Source: Betaproteobacteria bacterium (lineage in GTDB: Bacteria > Pseudomonadota > Gammaproteobacteria > Burkholderiales > SG8-41). Taken from it: DNA of 64,000 nt. Below the pieces are notes generated by a model. That model saw only the letters and a program-made list of their open reading frames with translations, did not search any database and had not been told where the DNA came from. A program made the position numbers and the translations under genes. The DNA lies in contig JAKFUS010000010.1 in assembly GCA_021732605.1 (NCBI GenBank), forward strand, positions 1 through 64,000, read 5' to 3'. The stretch's first letter is position 1, and each line of letters starts with the position of its first letter. Positions 8,258-17,301 of this stretch are shown here, in pieces.

Positions 8258-8929
8258 ATGCGCATACTGATCAGTGAGGACGATGCGGCTCTGGCGGAAG
8301 CCCTGCGCTTTGCGCTGACGCAGGCAGGCTTTGCCGTCGATTGGGTGGACAACGGCATGGCTGCCGACGAGGCGCTGAAGACGGCCGGCTTCGGCCTGCT
8401 GATTCTCGATCTGGGCTTGCCCAAACTCGACGGACTCGAAGTACTGCGCCGCCTGCGTCGCCGTAATGATGCGCTGCCGGTGCTGATCCTGTCGGGGCGC
8501 GAGCAGCCGGAGGAAAAGGTGGCGGGGCTGGATCTCGGCGCCGATGATTATCTGGTCAAACCGTTCAGCCTGAACGAACTGCAGGCGCGGGTGCGCGCGC
8601 TGTTGCGGCGCGGCCAGGGCTCGGCGACGCCGGTGCTGACCTACCGTGAGCTGAGTTTTGATCCGGTGGCGCGCACGGCAACCATCCGTGGTCATGCCTT
8701 GCCGCTGTCGGTGCATGAGCTGAGCGTGCTGGAAGTGTTGATGCGGCGTTTTGGCCGTGTGGTCAGCAAGGAGCAGTTGGTCGAGCAGATCTATACCTAC
8801 GACCAGGAAGTCAGTCATAACGCGATTGAGGTTTATGTGCACCGGCTGCGCAAAAAAATCGGCGACAGCGGTCTGCTGGTGCGCACGTTGTATGGACGTG
8901 GCTACGCGCTGGATTACTTGGAGCAATAA
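8258..8929 (+). CDS. OmpR-family two-component response regulator
   Basis: A 223-residue regulator. The receiver domain (1-115) has the acidic pair Glu7/Asp8-Asp9, phospho-acceptor Asp51, Ser79 and Lys101. A winged-helix DNA-binding domain (about 125-220) ends in LVRTLYGRGYALDY. It resembles the QseB/TctD/PmrA group. The ribosome site GGGGGA is close to the start and TATAAT at 8232-8237 is a possible -10. It diverges from the symporter pair across 221 nt, so it probably controls that pair. No histidine kinase is adjacent on its strand; the nearest is the transporter-fused kinase at 9360-12110. Confidence 0.92.
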   Translation: MRILISEDDAALAEALRFALTQAGFAVDWVDNGMAADEALKTAGFGLLILDLGLPKLDGLEVLRRLRRRNDALPVLILSGREQPEEKVAGLDLGADDYLVKPFSLNELQARVRALLRRGQGSATPVLTYRELSFDPVARTATIRGHALPLSVHELSVLEVLMRRFGRVVSKEQLVEQIYTYDQEVSHNAIEVYVHRLRKKIGDSGLLVRTLYGRGYALDYLEQ

Positions 8930-8961
8930 GTGGGGCAGTAAGCGCCGTTTTTAACCGGTAT

Positions 8962-9363
8962 TCAGCTGGCCGGTTGCCGCGTACCGTTTCCAGAGAGCAG
9001 TCCGCGCACCTTGTCCATCAGATCGCGTGTCGAAAACGGTTTGGTCAGGTAGGCGTCGGCTCCGAGCGCCATGCCACGGGCAATTTCGGCCTCACGGCCG
9101 CGGGCGGTGAGCAGCATGATCCGGGTGGCGTGCAATTCAGGATTTTCGCGAATCAGCCGGCACAGCTCGAAACCGTCGATCAGCGGCAGCATCACGTCGA
9201 GCAGCACCAGATCCGGCGGTTGCGTCTGCAGCTCGCGCAGGGCCAGGGCACCATCACGCGCAGTGTTCACTGTGTAGCCCTCCTTGCCGAGCAGGAATTC
9301 CAGCGACAGCAGGATGCTTTCCTCATCTTCGACGATCAATACGCGGGAGGGTGTGGCGCTCAT
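8962..9363 (-). CDS. Single-domain response regulator (receiver only), partner of the CrbS-like kinase
   Basis: A 133-residue CheY-like receiver. Visible are Glu12-Asp13, acceptor Asp56 in LVLLDVMLP, Thr86 and Lys108 in LTKPF. There is no output domain; only a short tail follows. The start at 9363 is chosen because it overlaps the kinase stop by ATGA and begins directly with the receiver strand. CrbR-type partners of such kinases usually carry a LuxR-type DNA-binding domain, so a receiver-only partner is unusual. It may act by protein interaction or as a phosphate shuttle. Confidence 0.9.
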   Translation of the reverse strand: MSATPSRVLIVEDEESILLSLEFLLGKEGYTVNTARDGALALRELQTQPPDLVLLDVMLPLIDGFELCRLIRENPELHATRIMLLTARGREAEIARGMALGADAYLTKPFSTRDLMDKVRGLLSGNGTRQPAS

Positions 9364-12110
9364 GCAGCGAGGAAGTTGGCGTTGTTGCGCGGTAGTGGCA
9401 GCGTGAACGAGAACTTTGCGCCGGTGCCCGGGGTGCTTTCCACCCATAACCGGCCGCCGAAGTGCTGAATGATCTCGCGCGAAATGGCGAGGCCGAGTCC
9501 GCTGCCGCGGGGTTTGCCCGACGACATGTCGCTGACCTGGCGAAATTTCTCGAAGATCACGGTCTGGTCGGCGGCACTGATGCCGATGCCGTTGTCGGTG
9601 ATTTCGACGCGCAGCACGGCGAATTCCGCGATCAGCGCTACGCTGACCCGGCTGTTCTCTTTGTCGCAGAAATTGGCGGCGTTGGACAGCAGGTTCAGCA
9701 TGACCTGGGTGATACGGTCACGGTCTGCCATCACCAGCGGCAGATATTCAGGCACCCGCGTGTCGAGGGTAATGTGCCGTTCCTTGTAGATCTGGCTCAG
9801 CGCGGCAACGGCGTCATCCAGTACTTCGCGCATGTCGACTTCACTGGGGTGCCAGTCTGCCGCGCCGGATTCGAGTTTGGCGAGGTCGAGCACCTGGTTG
9901 ATCAGCCTGGTCAGGCGTTCGGATTCCCGGGTGATGATGCCGAGGAACTTGCTGCGTTGTTCTGATTCGAGCTGCGGGTTGTCGCTGAGGATTTCGGAGA
10001 ACGCGCGGATCGAGGTCAACGGCGTGCGCAGTTCGTGGGTGACGGTGGAGATGAAATCATCCTTCAGCCGGTCGAGTTCCTGCAGCCGCTGGTTGGCGCC
10101 GCGCAGTTCATTGGTGGCGGCTTCGAGTTCGCGCGATTTCTGTTCCAGTTGCCGGCTGTAGGCCAGCGCCTGCGAGGCCTCGTCGATGATGGCCATGACT
10201 TCATCAAGCGCCAGCGGTTCCTCGACCACGACCGAGGCCACCATGTCGCGGGCGGAGGCGCTGCCGATGGCGCCGGCGATCTGTGATTCGACGTAATGCA
10301 CCAGCACCGCATTAGCGGTGACTTGTTCAATGCCGGGGATGCCCTGGCTGCGGGCATAGGCGGCGAAGGCTTCGTTGGCGCGTTCCGGGCCGATGAAGCG
10401 GCTGAGCAGCGTCTGCAGGTCGGCGACGGTGGCGCTGCCGCGCCAGAATCTCGAGCCGCTGCCGGGCGCAACATGACGGAACACGTCGACGAACAGGTTG
10501 GCCTGGCTGTGTTCGGCTGCGGTGGGCTGCCGCCACAGGGAGAACCCGACGTAACAGCCGACATTGACGATCATGCTCCAGAACAGGCAATGACTGATGT
10601 CGTCGAGGCCGTCGAGGCCGAACAGCTGCTGGGGCTTCAACAGGTCGAAGCCCATGATGCCTTCGGTGAGGAAGGTGATCGGCAGCCAGCCCGATTTGGC
10701 GAAGGAGGGCAGCAGCAGTGAATACAGCCAGACCAGGAAACCCGCGCTCAAGCCGCACAACGCGCCCAGTCGGGTGCCGCCTTTCCAGAACAGGCCGCCG
10801 ATCATTGCCGGCGCGAACTGGGCGACGGCGGTAAATGAAATCAGGCCGATCGACACCAGCGCGTAGGCTTCGCCGGCGAGGTAGAAATAGCCGTAGCCCA
10901 GCACCAGCACCACGACGATGGCGCTGCGGCGGATGCCGAGCAGCAGCCCGGAGAGATCGCGGCTTTCGGTCAGGCGCAGGAATTTCCACCTGAGCAGGAT
11001 CGGCATCACCAGATCGTTGCAGACCATGGTTGACAGCGCGATGGTTTCGACAATGACCATGCCGGTGGCGGCCGACAGGCCGCCGACGAAAGCGAGCAGC
11101 GCCAGCCAGGTTTTTTGTTCTGACATCGGCAGCGTCAGTACGAAGGTGTCGGCATCGACGCTGCCCGCAGGGAAGTGCATCAACCCGCCAAGTGCAATCG
11201 GCAGAACAAAAATATTGATAGCAAACAGGTACAGCGGAAACAGCCAGATCGCCTTGTTCAGGTGACGTTCGTTGACGTTTTCGACGACCGCGACCTGGAA
11301 CTGGCGCGGCAGCAGGATGATCGCCAGCATCGACAGTACCGTCAGCGAAGCCCATGTGGTGTAGTTGCCGGCGGCGCCGCCCTGTATCAGCAGCGCGTTG
11401 AGTTCGGGCACCGCGGCGGCTTTGGCAAATACATCGCCGAAGCCGTCGAACATGCCGTAAGTCACGAACACGCCGACGGCGATGAAGGCGACCAGCTTGA
11501 CGATCGATTCAAAAGCAATGGCCGCAACCAGGCCCTCGTGGCGTTCGGTGGCATCAAGGTGGCGGGTGCCGAAGAGAATCGTAAACGCCGCCAGCAGCAT
11601 CGCAATGTAGAAGGTGTTGTCCTGGAGGAAGGGCAGCGAGGCGGTGGATGCCACGGCATTCGGGTACTGCAGCATGGTCGAAAAACTGACTGAGATCGCT
11701 TTCAACTGCAATGCAATGTAGGGCACGATGCCGAGCACGGCGATGATCGTGACCAGACCGCCCAGCACATGACTTTTACCGTAACGCGAGGCGATGAAAT
11801 CGGCGATGGACGTGATGCGGTTTGCCTTGCTGATGCGGATCATTTTGAGCAGCACGTACCACCATAACGCGGCCATCAGCGTCGGCCCGAGGTAGATCGG
11901 CAGGAAACCGATGCCACTGGTTGCCGCGCGGCCGACGCTGCCGTAGAAGGTCCATGACGTACAGTAGACCGCCAGCGACAGTGTGTAGATATACGGGTTG
12001 GCGATGATGCTGCGCCCGGCATCGGCACGTTTGTCGCCGTAATAGGCAATCGCAAACAGCATGCCGACGTAGGCGAAGGAGAGGACAACGATCAGCGCGC
12101 CGGAGAGCAT
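9360..12110 (-). CDS. SLC5 transporter-fused sensor histidine kinase (CrbS/CbrA-like)
   Basis: A 916-residue hybrid of transporter and sensor. Residues 1 to about 510 form an SSS/SLC5 transporter domain with many membrane helices. About 560-640 is a helical region with LLSRFIGPERANEAF that looks like the STAC linker known from CrbS and CbrA. It is followed by a short coiled coil and a HisKA domain with His692 in THELRTPL, then a HATPase domain with the N box NLLSNAANF, DNGIGIS and GSGLGLAI. No C-terminal receiver is fused. In Vibrio and Pseudomonas, CrbS/CrbR switches on acs, and here acs is immediately upstream in the same orientation. That makes an acetate-responsive role likely but not proven. 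Confidence 0.88.
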   Translation of the reverse strand: MLSGALIVVLSFAYVGMLFAIAYYGDKRADAGRSIIANPYIYTLSLAVYCTSWTFYGSVGRAATSGIGFLPIYLGPTLMAALWWYVLLKMIRISKANRITSIADFIASRYGKSHVLGGLVTIIAVLGIVPYIALQLKAISVSFSTMLQYPNAVASTASLPFLQDNTFYIAMLLAAFTILFGTRHLDATERHEGLVAAIAFESIVKLVAFIAVGVFVTYGMFDGFGDVFAKAAAVPELNALLIQGGAAGNYTTWASLTVLSMLAIILLPRQFQVAVVENVNERHLNKAIWLFPLYLFAINIFVLPIALGGLMHFPAGSVDADTFVLTLPMSEQKTWLALLAFVGGLSAATGMVIVETIALSTMVCNDLVMPILLRWKFLRLTESRDLSGLLLGIRRSAIVVVLVLGYGYFYLAGEAYALVSIGLISFTAVAQFAPAMIGGLFWKGGTRLGALCGLSAGFLVWLYSLLLPSFAKSGWLPITFLTEGIMGFDLLKPQQLFGLDGLDDISHCLFWSMIVNVGCYVGFSLWRQPTAAEHSQANLFVDVFRHVAPGSGSRFWRGSATVADLQTLLSRFIGPERANEAFAAYARSQGIPGIEQVTANAVLVHYVESQIAGAIGSASARDMVASVVVEEPLALDEVMAIIDEASQALAYSRQLEQKSRELEAATNELRGANQRLQELDRLKDDFISTVTHELRTPLTSIRAFSEILSDNPQLESEQRSKFLGIITRESERLTRLINQVLDLAKLESGAADWHPSEVDMREVLDDAVAALSQIYKERHITLDTRVPEYLPLVMADRDRITQVMLNLLSNAANFCDKENSRVSVALIAEFAVLRVEITDNGIGISAADQTVIFEKFRQVSDMSSGKPRGSGLGLAISREIIQHFGGRLWVESTPGTGAKFSFTLPLPRNNANFLAA

Positions 12111-12114
12111 GGAG

Positions 12115-12315
12115 CTATCGGTCTTTGCGTTCGATGATCAAGGCCATCAGGGCGATGATGGCGATCCACGCCGCAAATATGTAGAAATAAATCAGCGGGA
12201 TGCCCCAGATGCGTGCATTTCCGGCGAACAGTGCCAGCAGCGGAAAATTGAACAGCAGGCAGCCGAGCAGGAACAACGCCACCAGGCGTTGTCCTTTGAG
12301 AGTGGGGCCGATCAT
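12115..12315 (-). CDS. Small two-helix membrane protein of unknown function
   Basis: A 66-residue protein with hydrophobic segments at about 11-31 and 39-60, and positively charged ends. The central part IWGIPLIYFYIF recalls the small proteins often encoded beside SSS transporters (DUF3311/DUF485-like size and layout), but I do not recognise a defined family. It starts 39 nt after acs and ends 4 nt before the transporter-kinase start, so it sits inside that probable operon. It may be an accessory subunit of the transporter-like sensor domain, as YjcH is for ActP (inference). Confidence 0.75.
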   Translation of the reverse strand: MIGPTLKGQRLVALFLLGCLLFNFPLLALFAGNARIWGIPLIYFYIFAAWIAIIALMALIIERKDR

Positions 12316-12354
12316 GGTGTGCTCGTGCGGGCGGTGGTCGTCCGCGCGGTCGGC

Positions 12355-14340
12355 TTATTTCGGGGTTTGTTTGAGCTGGTCGAGGATCGCCGGATTTTCC
12401 AGCGTGGACACGTCCTGCACGATGTCTTCCCCCTTGGCGATCGAGCGCAGCAGCCGGCGCATGATTTTGCCGGAGCGGGTTTTGGGCAGGTTATCGCCAA
12501 AGCGGATGTCCCGCGGCTTGGCGATCGGACCGATTTCCTTGGCCACCCAGTCCTGCAGCTCCTTGATGATTTTTTTTGCGGCTTCACCTTCCGGACGTGC
12601 CTGCTTGAGTACGACGAAGGCAACCACAGCCTCTCCGGTCAGATCGTCCGGACGGCCGACTACTGCCGCTTCGGCAACCAGCGCACTGTTGGCGACCAGC
12701 GCCGATTCGATTTCCATGGTGCCGAGGCGATGTCCGGAGACATTCAGCACGTCGTCAATGCGGCCCATGATGCGGATGTAGCCATCCTCGTCATAAGTTG
12801 CGCCGTCGCCGGCGAGGTAATACTTGCCTTGGAAATCCTCCGGGAAATAGGTTTTCTTGAAGCGCTCCGGGTCACCCCAGATCGTGCGCAGCATCGATGG
12901 CCAAGGTTTTTTGATGACCAGGATGCCGCCCTTGCCTTTGCCCACCGAAAGCCCGGTTTCATCGACGATGTCGGCGATGATACCGGGCAGCGGCAGCGTG
13001 GCTGACCCCGGTTTGGTCGGCGTGGCGCCGGGCAGCGGGGTGATCATGTGGCCCCCTGTTTCAGTCTGCCACCAGGTGTCGACAATCGGGCAGCGGCCGC
13101 CGCCGACGGTTTCGTGGTACCACATCCAGGCTTCGGGATTGATGGGTTCGCCGACGGAGCCGAGGATGCGCAGGCTCGACAGGTCGTATTTTTTCGGCAG
13201 GTCACCACCGGCCTTTATCAGAGAACGGATGGCGGTTGGCGCGGTGTAGAACACCGTGACCTTGTGATCCTGGATCATTTTCCAGAAACGGCCGGCATCC
13301 GGGTAGGTCGGCACGCCCTCGAACACCACTTCGGTGCCGCCGCAGGCCAGCGGGCCGTAGGTGACGTAGGAGTGTCCGGTGACCCAGCCGACGTCCGCCG
13401 TGCACCAGAACACGTCCGTCGGTTTGTGGTCGAAGGTCCACTTCATCGTCAGGATGGTCCACAGCAGGTAGCCGCCGGTGGCGTGCTGGATGCCTTTGGG
13501 TTTGCCGGTGGAGCCCGAGGTGTAGAGAATGAACAGCGGGTGTTCGGCGTCGACCCATTCCGGTTCGCAGGTCTCGGACAGGCCTTTGACCAGATCGTGC
13601 AGCCAGACGTCGATTTTCGAATTCCAGTTGACCTTGCCGCCGCTGCGTTTGTAGACGACTACCGTCTTGATCGATTCGCAACCGCCGAGGGCAATGCCGT
13701 CATCGACGGCAGTCTTCAGCGCAATGGCCTTGCCGCCGCGCATCTGCTCGTCAGCCGTCAATACCGCGACAGCGCCGGCGTCGATGATGCGTTCCTGCAG
13801 GCTTTTTGCCGAAAAGCCGCCGAACACCACGGAATGAATGGCGCCGATGCGCGCGCAGGCCTGCATGGCGACGATGGCTTCGATCGACATCGGCATGTAG
13901 ATGATGACGCGGTCGCCTTTTTTGATGCCACGTGATTTAAGGCCGTTGGCCATCACGCAGGTCTGGCGATGGAGCTCGCGGTAGCTGGCGCGGGTGATCC
14001 TGCCGTCGTCGGCTTCGAAAATGACCGCGGTTTTGTCGGGCTGCGTCTGCAGGTGACGGTCGAGGCAGTTGTACGACGCGTTCAGTGTGCCGTCGGCAAA
14101 CCAGCGGAAAAACGGCGCCTTGGAATCATCGAAGGTCTGGGTAAACGGTTTTTTCCACAGCAGGTGCTTGCGCGCGAGATCCGCCCAGAAGCCGGTGTAG
14201 TCTTTTTCGGCGGCGGCGCACATTGCGCGGTAAGCATCCATGCCGGAAATATTGGCCTGCGCGACCATTTTTGCATCCGGCGGGAAAACGCGGGTTTCCT
14301 GCAGGACTGACTCGATGGTTCCGGACGCTGGTTTGGACAT
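12355..14340 (-). CDS. acs: Acetate--CoA ligase (acetyl-CoA synthetase)
   Basis: A 661-residue AMP-forming acetyl-CoA synthetase, normal length for the family. It converts acetate, ATP and CoA to acetyl-CoA, AMP and pyrophosphate in the cytoplasm. The start at 14340 has a GGAGGAG ribosome site. Landmarks are the P-loop [11 protein letters not shown], the WWQTETGG acetate-pocket segment, [13 protein letters not shown] before the hinge, and the catalytic lysine Lys625 in [11 protein letters not shown], the site of reversible acetylation in this family. Downstream genes for the small membrane protein, CrbS-like kinase and receiver follow with small gaps, suggesting one transcript for acetate activation and its sensing. 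Confidence 0.96.
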   Translation of the reverse strand: MSKPASGTIESVLQETRVFPPDAKMVAQANISGMDAYRAMCAAAEKDYTGFWADLARKHLLWKKPFTQTFDDSKAPFFRWFADGTLNASYNCLDRHLQTQPDKTAVIFEADDGRITRASYRELHRQTCVMANGLKSRGIKKGDRVIIYMPMSIEAIVAMQACARIGAIHSVVFGGFSAKSLQERIIDAGAVAVLTADEQMRGGKAIALKTAVDDGIALGGCESIKTVVVYKRSGGKVNWNSKIDVWLHDLVKGLSETCEPEWVDAEHPLFILYTSGSTGKPKGIQHATGGYLLWTILTMKWTFDHKPTDVFWCTADVGWVTGHSYVTYGPLACGGTEVVFEGVPTYPDAGRFWKMIQDHKVTVFYTAPTAIRSLIKAGGDLPKKYDLSSLRILGSVGEPINPEAWMWYHETVGGGRCPIVDTWWQTETGGHMITPLPGATPTKPGSATLPLPGIIADIVDETGLSVGKGKGGILVIKKPWPSMLRTIWGDPERFKKTYFPEDFQGKYYLAGDGATYDEDGYIRIMGRIDDVLNVSGHRLGTMEIESALVANSALVAEAAVVGRPDDLTGEAVVAFVVLKQARPEGEAAKKIIKELQDWVAKEIGPIAKPRDIRFGDNLPKTRSGKIMRRLLRSIAKGEDIVQDVSTLENPAILDQLKQTPK

Positions 14341-14539
14341 GACGCTCCTCCGATGGCCGTTATTACGATGATGATGCTCAGTGTCATCGATGACCGTGAC
14401 GCCGGCCAGCACCACTTTCCCGATTCACCTGCTTGTGTTTATAGGCGCTATAAAATCATTAACACCCGGTCTTGTAAAGAAGTGACAGGGTGGCCGTGGT
14501 ATTTATCCGGATTCGCGGGCATACTGACAGTTCATTTAT

Positions 14540-14635
14540 GGCGGGCCTCCCCGCATCGCATGGTAGTGAACCTGGTCAGGTCCGGAAGGAAGCAGCCACA
14601 GCTATTTAATGCGAGTGCCGGGGGTTAGGCTCGCC
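14540..14635 (+). ncRNA. ffs: Signal recognition particle RNA (4.5S, small bacterial type)
   Basis: The conserved Ffh-binding core GGTCAGGTCCGGAAGGAAGCAGCC region (14576-14599) is unmistakable. The ends GGCGGGCC (14540) and GGCTCGCC (ending 14635) pair to close one long hairpin of about 96 nt. Ends are approximate. The gene lies upstream of the PagL-like gene and dnaX, a common betaproteobacterial position for ffs. Confidence 0.93.
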
Positions 14636-14681
14636 ACCCCAATTTAACAGGGCGGACGGCGCGACTGTCTGATTTGTTGCA

Positions 14682-15227
14682 GTGGTCATAACAAGAAAAA
14701 CAGTGTGTGGCGCGTGCTTTGCCTTCGTGCTCGCAGTGTGGGGGGCTCAGCCTTTGTATGCCGTCGATGGCATGGCGATCGAGTCCGGGCAGGACCACCG
14801 TACCGATATGTGGCGTGTCAGCGCCCAGTGGCAGTGGTCGCAGCGCTGGCTGCAGGGCGAGCGCTGGCACGTGGGTGGTTTCTGGAGCCTCGGCCTAGCG
14901 CAGTGGGAACAGAACGTCCCCGGTGAACGCACCCGGCTTCGTGAGATCGGTCTGACCCCGACGTTCCGACTGCAAGCTAATAATTTACGCGGTGTATATC
15001 TCGAAGCCGGCATCGGCGCTCACCTGCTGGAGGCGACGAGTTTGGGCAACAAACGCTTCGGCACCGCTTTCCAGTTTGGCGACCATTTCGGATTCGGCTA
15101 CCGTTTTGGCGCCAGCGGCGAGTTCGACATCGGTTACCGCTATCAGCATTTGTCCAACGCCGGCATCAAACTACCAAACAGCGGCCTGGACTCCAATCAA
15201 GTCCGCTTGCTGTACTGGTTTCGTTAA
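14682..15227 (+). CDS. PagL-like lipid A 3-O-deacylase (acyloxyacyl hydrolase)
   Basis: A 181-residue outer-membrane protein read from a GTG at 14682, with a signal peptide (core FAFVLAVWGAQPLYA) and alternating beta strands ending in a C-terminal aromatic strand (LLYWFR). The PagL signature is clear: His156 and Ser158 in YQHLSNAGIKLPN. In characterised PagL the triad is completed by Glu 14 residues after the His; here that position is Asp170 (NSGLDSN). The family removes the 3-linked acyl chain from lipid A, changing LPS recognition and permeability. It sits alone between ffs and dnaX. The GTG start has only a weak ribosome site; a second GTG at 14703 would still leave a signal peptide. Confidence 0.85.
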   Translation: MVITRKTVCGACFAFVLAVWGAQPLYAVDGMAIESGQDHRTDMWRVSAQWQWSQRWLQGERWHVGGFWSLGLAQWEQNVPGERTRLREIGLTPTFRLQANNLRGVYLEAGIGAHLLEATSLGNKRFGTAFQFGDHFGFGYRFGASGEFDIGYRYQHLSNAGIKLPNSGLDSNQVRLLYWFR

Positions 15228-15345
15228 CCGGCTGCGTCTGCACCGCTTTTGCCGGCGGCTTTGCCGGTAAAATAGCTGCCGCGGCTGGTAGCGCTGCCAC
15301 TGGAACTTATTTGCCCACTCATTTTTCTCATTACCGCGAGTCGCC

Positions 15346-16896
15346 GTGACCCAGGTTCTTGCCCGCAAGTGGCGCCCCCGCAGTTTTACCGAACTGGTCG
15401 GCCAGGAGCACGTGGTGCGTGCGCTGACTAATGCGTTGCGGCAACAGAGGCTTCATCATGCTTACCTGTTTACGGGGACGCGCGGTGTCGGCAAGACCAC
15501 GCTGGCACGCATCCTGGCGAAATCGCTGAATTGCGAAACCGGTGTTACCGATGCCCCCTGCGGCAAATGTTCAGCCTGCACCGAAATCGACGCCGGCCGT
15601 TTTGTTGATCTGATCGAACTCGACGCCGCGTCGAATACTCAGGTCGATAATATGCGCGAATTGCTGGAGAACGCGCTGTACGCGCCGACCAGCGGGCGCT
15701 ACAAGGTGTACATCATCGACGAAGTGCACATGTTGTCGCGCTCCGCGTTCAACGCCATGCTGAAAACGCTGGAAGAGCCGCCCGGACATGTGAAATTCAT
15801 TCTCGCCACCACCGACCCGCAGAAAATCCCGGTGACGGTGTTGTCGCGCTGCCTGCAGTTCGGTCTGAAGCAGATCCCGCAGCCACAGATCCGCGAGCGC
15901 CTGACGGAAATCCTGGCCGCGGAAAACGTGCCGGCGGATGCGCAATCCATTGCGCTGGTCGCGCGTGCCGCTGAGGGCAGCTTGCGCGATGCGCTGAGCC
16001 TGCTTGATCAGGCGATCGCACACGGTGGCGGCAAGCTGGAAGAGGCTTCGACGCGCGCGATGCTGGGCGCGGTGGACCAGACCTATCTCTACGCCATACT
16101 CAAGGCACTGGCCGCAGGCGACGGCCCTGAGCTGGTGGCCGGTGCCGAACACATGGCGGAACGCAGTCTGTCCTTCGAGTCCGCCCTGCAGGACCTGGCA
16201 TCGTTGCTGCACCGCGTGGCGCTGGCGCAGGTGGTGCCGCAAAGCATCGCCGCTGATGATCCGGATGGGGCGGCCATTCTGGAATTGACCAAGTCCCTGG
16301 CCGCGGAAGATCTGCAGCTTTATTACCAGATCGCTGCGCAGGGGCGGGCCGAGATCGGCCTGGCGCCTGATGAACACGCCGGTTTCATGATGACGCTGTT
16401 GCGCATGCTGGCCTTTGCGCCGGCCGCAGGTGGTGTTGCCGCGACCACTGGCGCACCGGCTGTTTCGAGGATGCCGGCAGCCGCACCGGCCGCAGCAGCA
16501 GCGCCGACCGTCAAGGCTGATCCGTCGTCGTGGGCAGAACTGGTCGGCCAACTGGGCTTGAGCGCGATGGCCAATCAGCTGGCATTGCGTTGCGAAATGA
16601 CCCGGCGTACCGCCGAGATGGTCGAGTTACGCATCTCGCCGGCGGACGAACGCATGTTCGACAAACCCTATCGCGACAAACTGACGGCTGCGCTGCGTCA
16701 GTTGCTGGGCGCGCAGTTGCGCGTGACTTTTCTTGCGGGAGAGGTGGCGGGAGTATCACCCAAGGCCATGACTGATCGCAAGACCGAGCAGCGGCAGGCG
16801 GCGGCTGTCGCGGAAATACGCGAGGATCCTTTCGTCCGCGAACTGCTCGAAGATTTCGACGGTTCGGTCGAGGATACTTCCATCAAACCGAAGTAA
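15346..16896 (+). CDS. dnaX: DNA polymerase III subunit gamma/tau
   Basis: A 516-residue clamp-loader ATPase starting at a GTG. It has the Walker [10 protein letters not shown] (44-52), the zinc cysteines around CGKCSAC, Walker B IIDEVHML and the sensor region of the gamma/tau family, followed by an Ala/Pro linker (about 370-390). The C-terminus retains a tau-like domain ending in [10 protein letters not shown]. It is much shorter than the 643-residue E. coli tau, mainly in the linker and DnaB-contact part. I see no A-rich slippery run that would give a gamma form by frameshift. It is the first gene of the standard dnaX-ybaB-recR group. Confidence 0.95.
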   Translation: MTQVLARKWRPRSFTELVGQEHVVRALTNALRQQRLHHAYLFTGTRGVGKTTLARILAKSLNCETGVTDAPCGKCSACTEIDAGRFVDLIELDAASNTQVDNMRELLENALYAPTSGRYKVYIIDEVHMLSRSAFNAMLKTLEEPPGHVKFILATTDPQKIPVTVLSRCLQFGLKQIPQPQIRERLTEILAAENVPADAQSIALVARAAEGSLRDALSLLDQAIAHGGGKLEEASTRAMLGAVDQTYLYAILKALAAGDGPELVAGAEHMAERSLSFESALQDLASLLHRVALAQVVPQSIAADDPDGAAILELTKSLAAEDLQLYYQIAAQGRAEIGLAPDEHAGFMMTLLRMLAFAPAAGGVAATTGAPAVSRMPAAAPAAAAAPTVKADPSSWAELVGQLGLSAMANQLALRCEMTRRTAEMVELRISPADERMFDKPYRDKLTAALRQLLGAQLRVTFLAGEVAGVSPKAMTDRKTEQRQAAAVAEIREDPFVRELLEDFDGSVEDTSIKPK

Positions 16897-16913
16897 AGAG
16901 AAGGGTAGCCATC

Positions 16914-17255
16914 ATGATGAAAGGCCAGCTTGCAGGGCTGATGAAGCAGGCGCAGCAGATGCAGGACAACATGCGCAAGATGCAGGAACAGTTGGCGTTG
17001 ATCGAAGTCGAAGGGCAGGCGGGCTCGGGTGCGGTCAAGGTGGTGATGACCTGCAAGCACGAAGTCAAACGCGTGCTCATTGATCCGTCGGTGATGGCGG
17101 ATAGTAAGGAGACGCAGGACAGGGAGATGCTCGAAGATTTGATCGCCGCCGCCATGAACGATGCGGTGCGCAAGGTCGAGGCTACCAGCCAGGAAAAAAT
17201 GGCCGGTGTCACCGCCGGGTTGCCGTTGCCGCCGGGCATGAAACTGCCATTCTGA
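16914..17255 (+). CDS. ybaB: YbaB/EbfC family nucleoid-associated protein
   Basis: A 113-residue protein beginning [17 protein letters not shown], with a long N-terminal helix rich in Gln and Met typical of YbaB. The core contains the [13 protein letters not shown] strand pattern, and the C-terminus ends in a flexible PLPPGM tail. YbaB dimers bind DNA as tweezers-like clamps. The gene lies 17 nt after dnaX and precedes recR, the conserved order. Confidence 0.93.
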   Translation: MMKGQLAGLMKQAQQMQDNMRKMQEQLALIEVEGQAGSGAVKVVMTCKHEVKRVLIDPSVMADSKETQDREMLEDLIAAAMNDAVRKVEATSQEKMAGVTAGLPLPPGMKLPF

Positions 17256-17271
17256 TTTTATTAATATTATC

Positions 17272-17289
17272 AATAAAATCAAATACTTA
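17272..17289 (-). repeat. Dispersed 18-nt AT-rich motif, copy A
   Basis: Reads TAAGTATTTGATTTTATT on the minus strand and is identical to copy D at 54676-54693. It lies in the 46-nt gap between ybaB and recR, 12 nt before the recR start. Its GATTTTATT half is also present inverted at 17254-17262, giving a 9-bp inverted repeat. The element stands out in a GC-rich genome; its role is unknown. Confidence 0.7.
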
Positions 17290-17301
17290 AATTAATCCAC
17301 T

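Noticed and set aside
8930-8961. Possible terminator between the two convergent response regulator genes
   Set aside because: A T-run follows GCGCC but the stem is only about three base pairs.
10327-11355. Open frame of 342 codons on the minus strand within the transporter-kinase gene
   Set aside because: Different frame of the same strand as a clearly recognisable SLC5-kinase; Arg/His/Pro-rich composition without domains, typical of a shadow frame in GC-rich DNA.
12109-13935. Long plus-strand open frames opposite acs (298 and 295 codons)
   Set aside because: Antisense to a well-conserved acs; no motifs, signal peptide or ribosome site support. High GC at third positions explains them.
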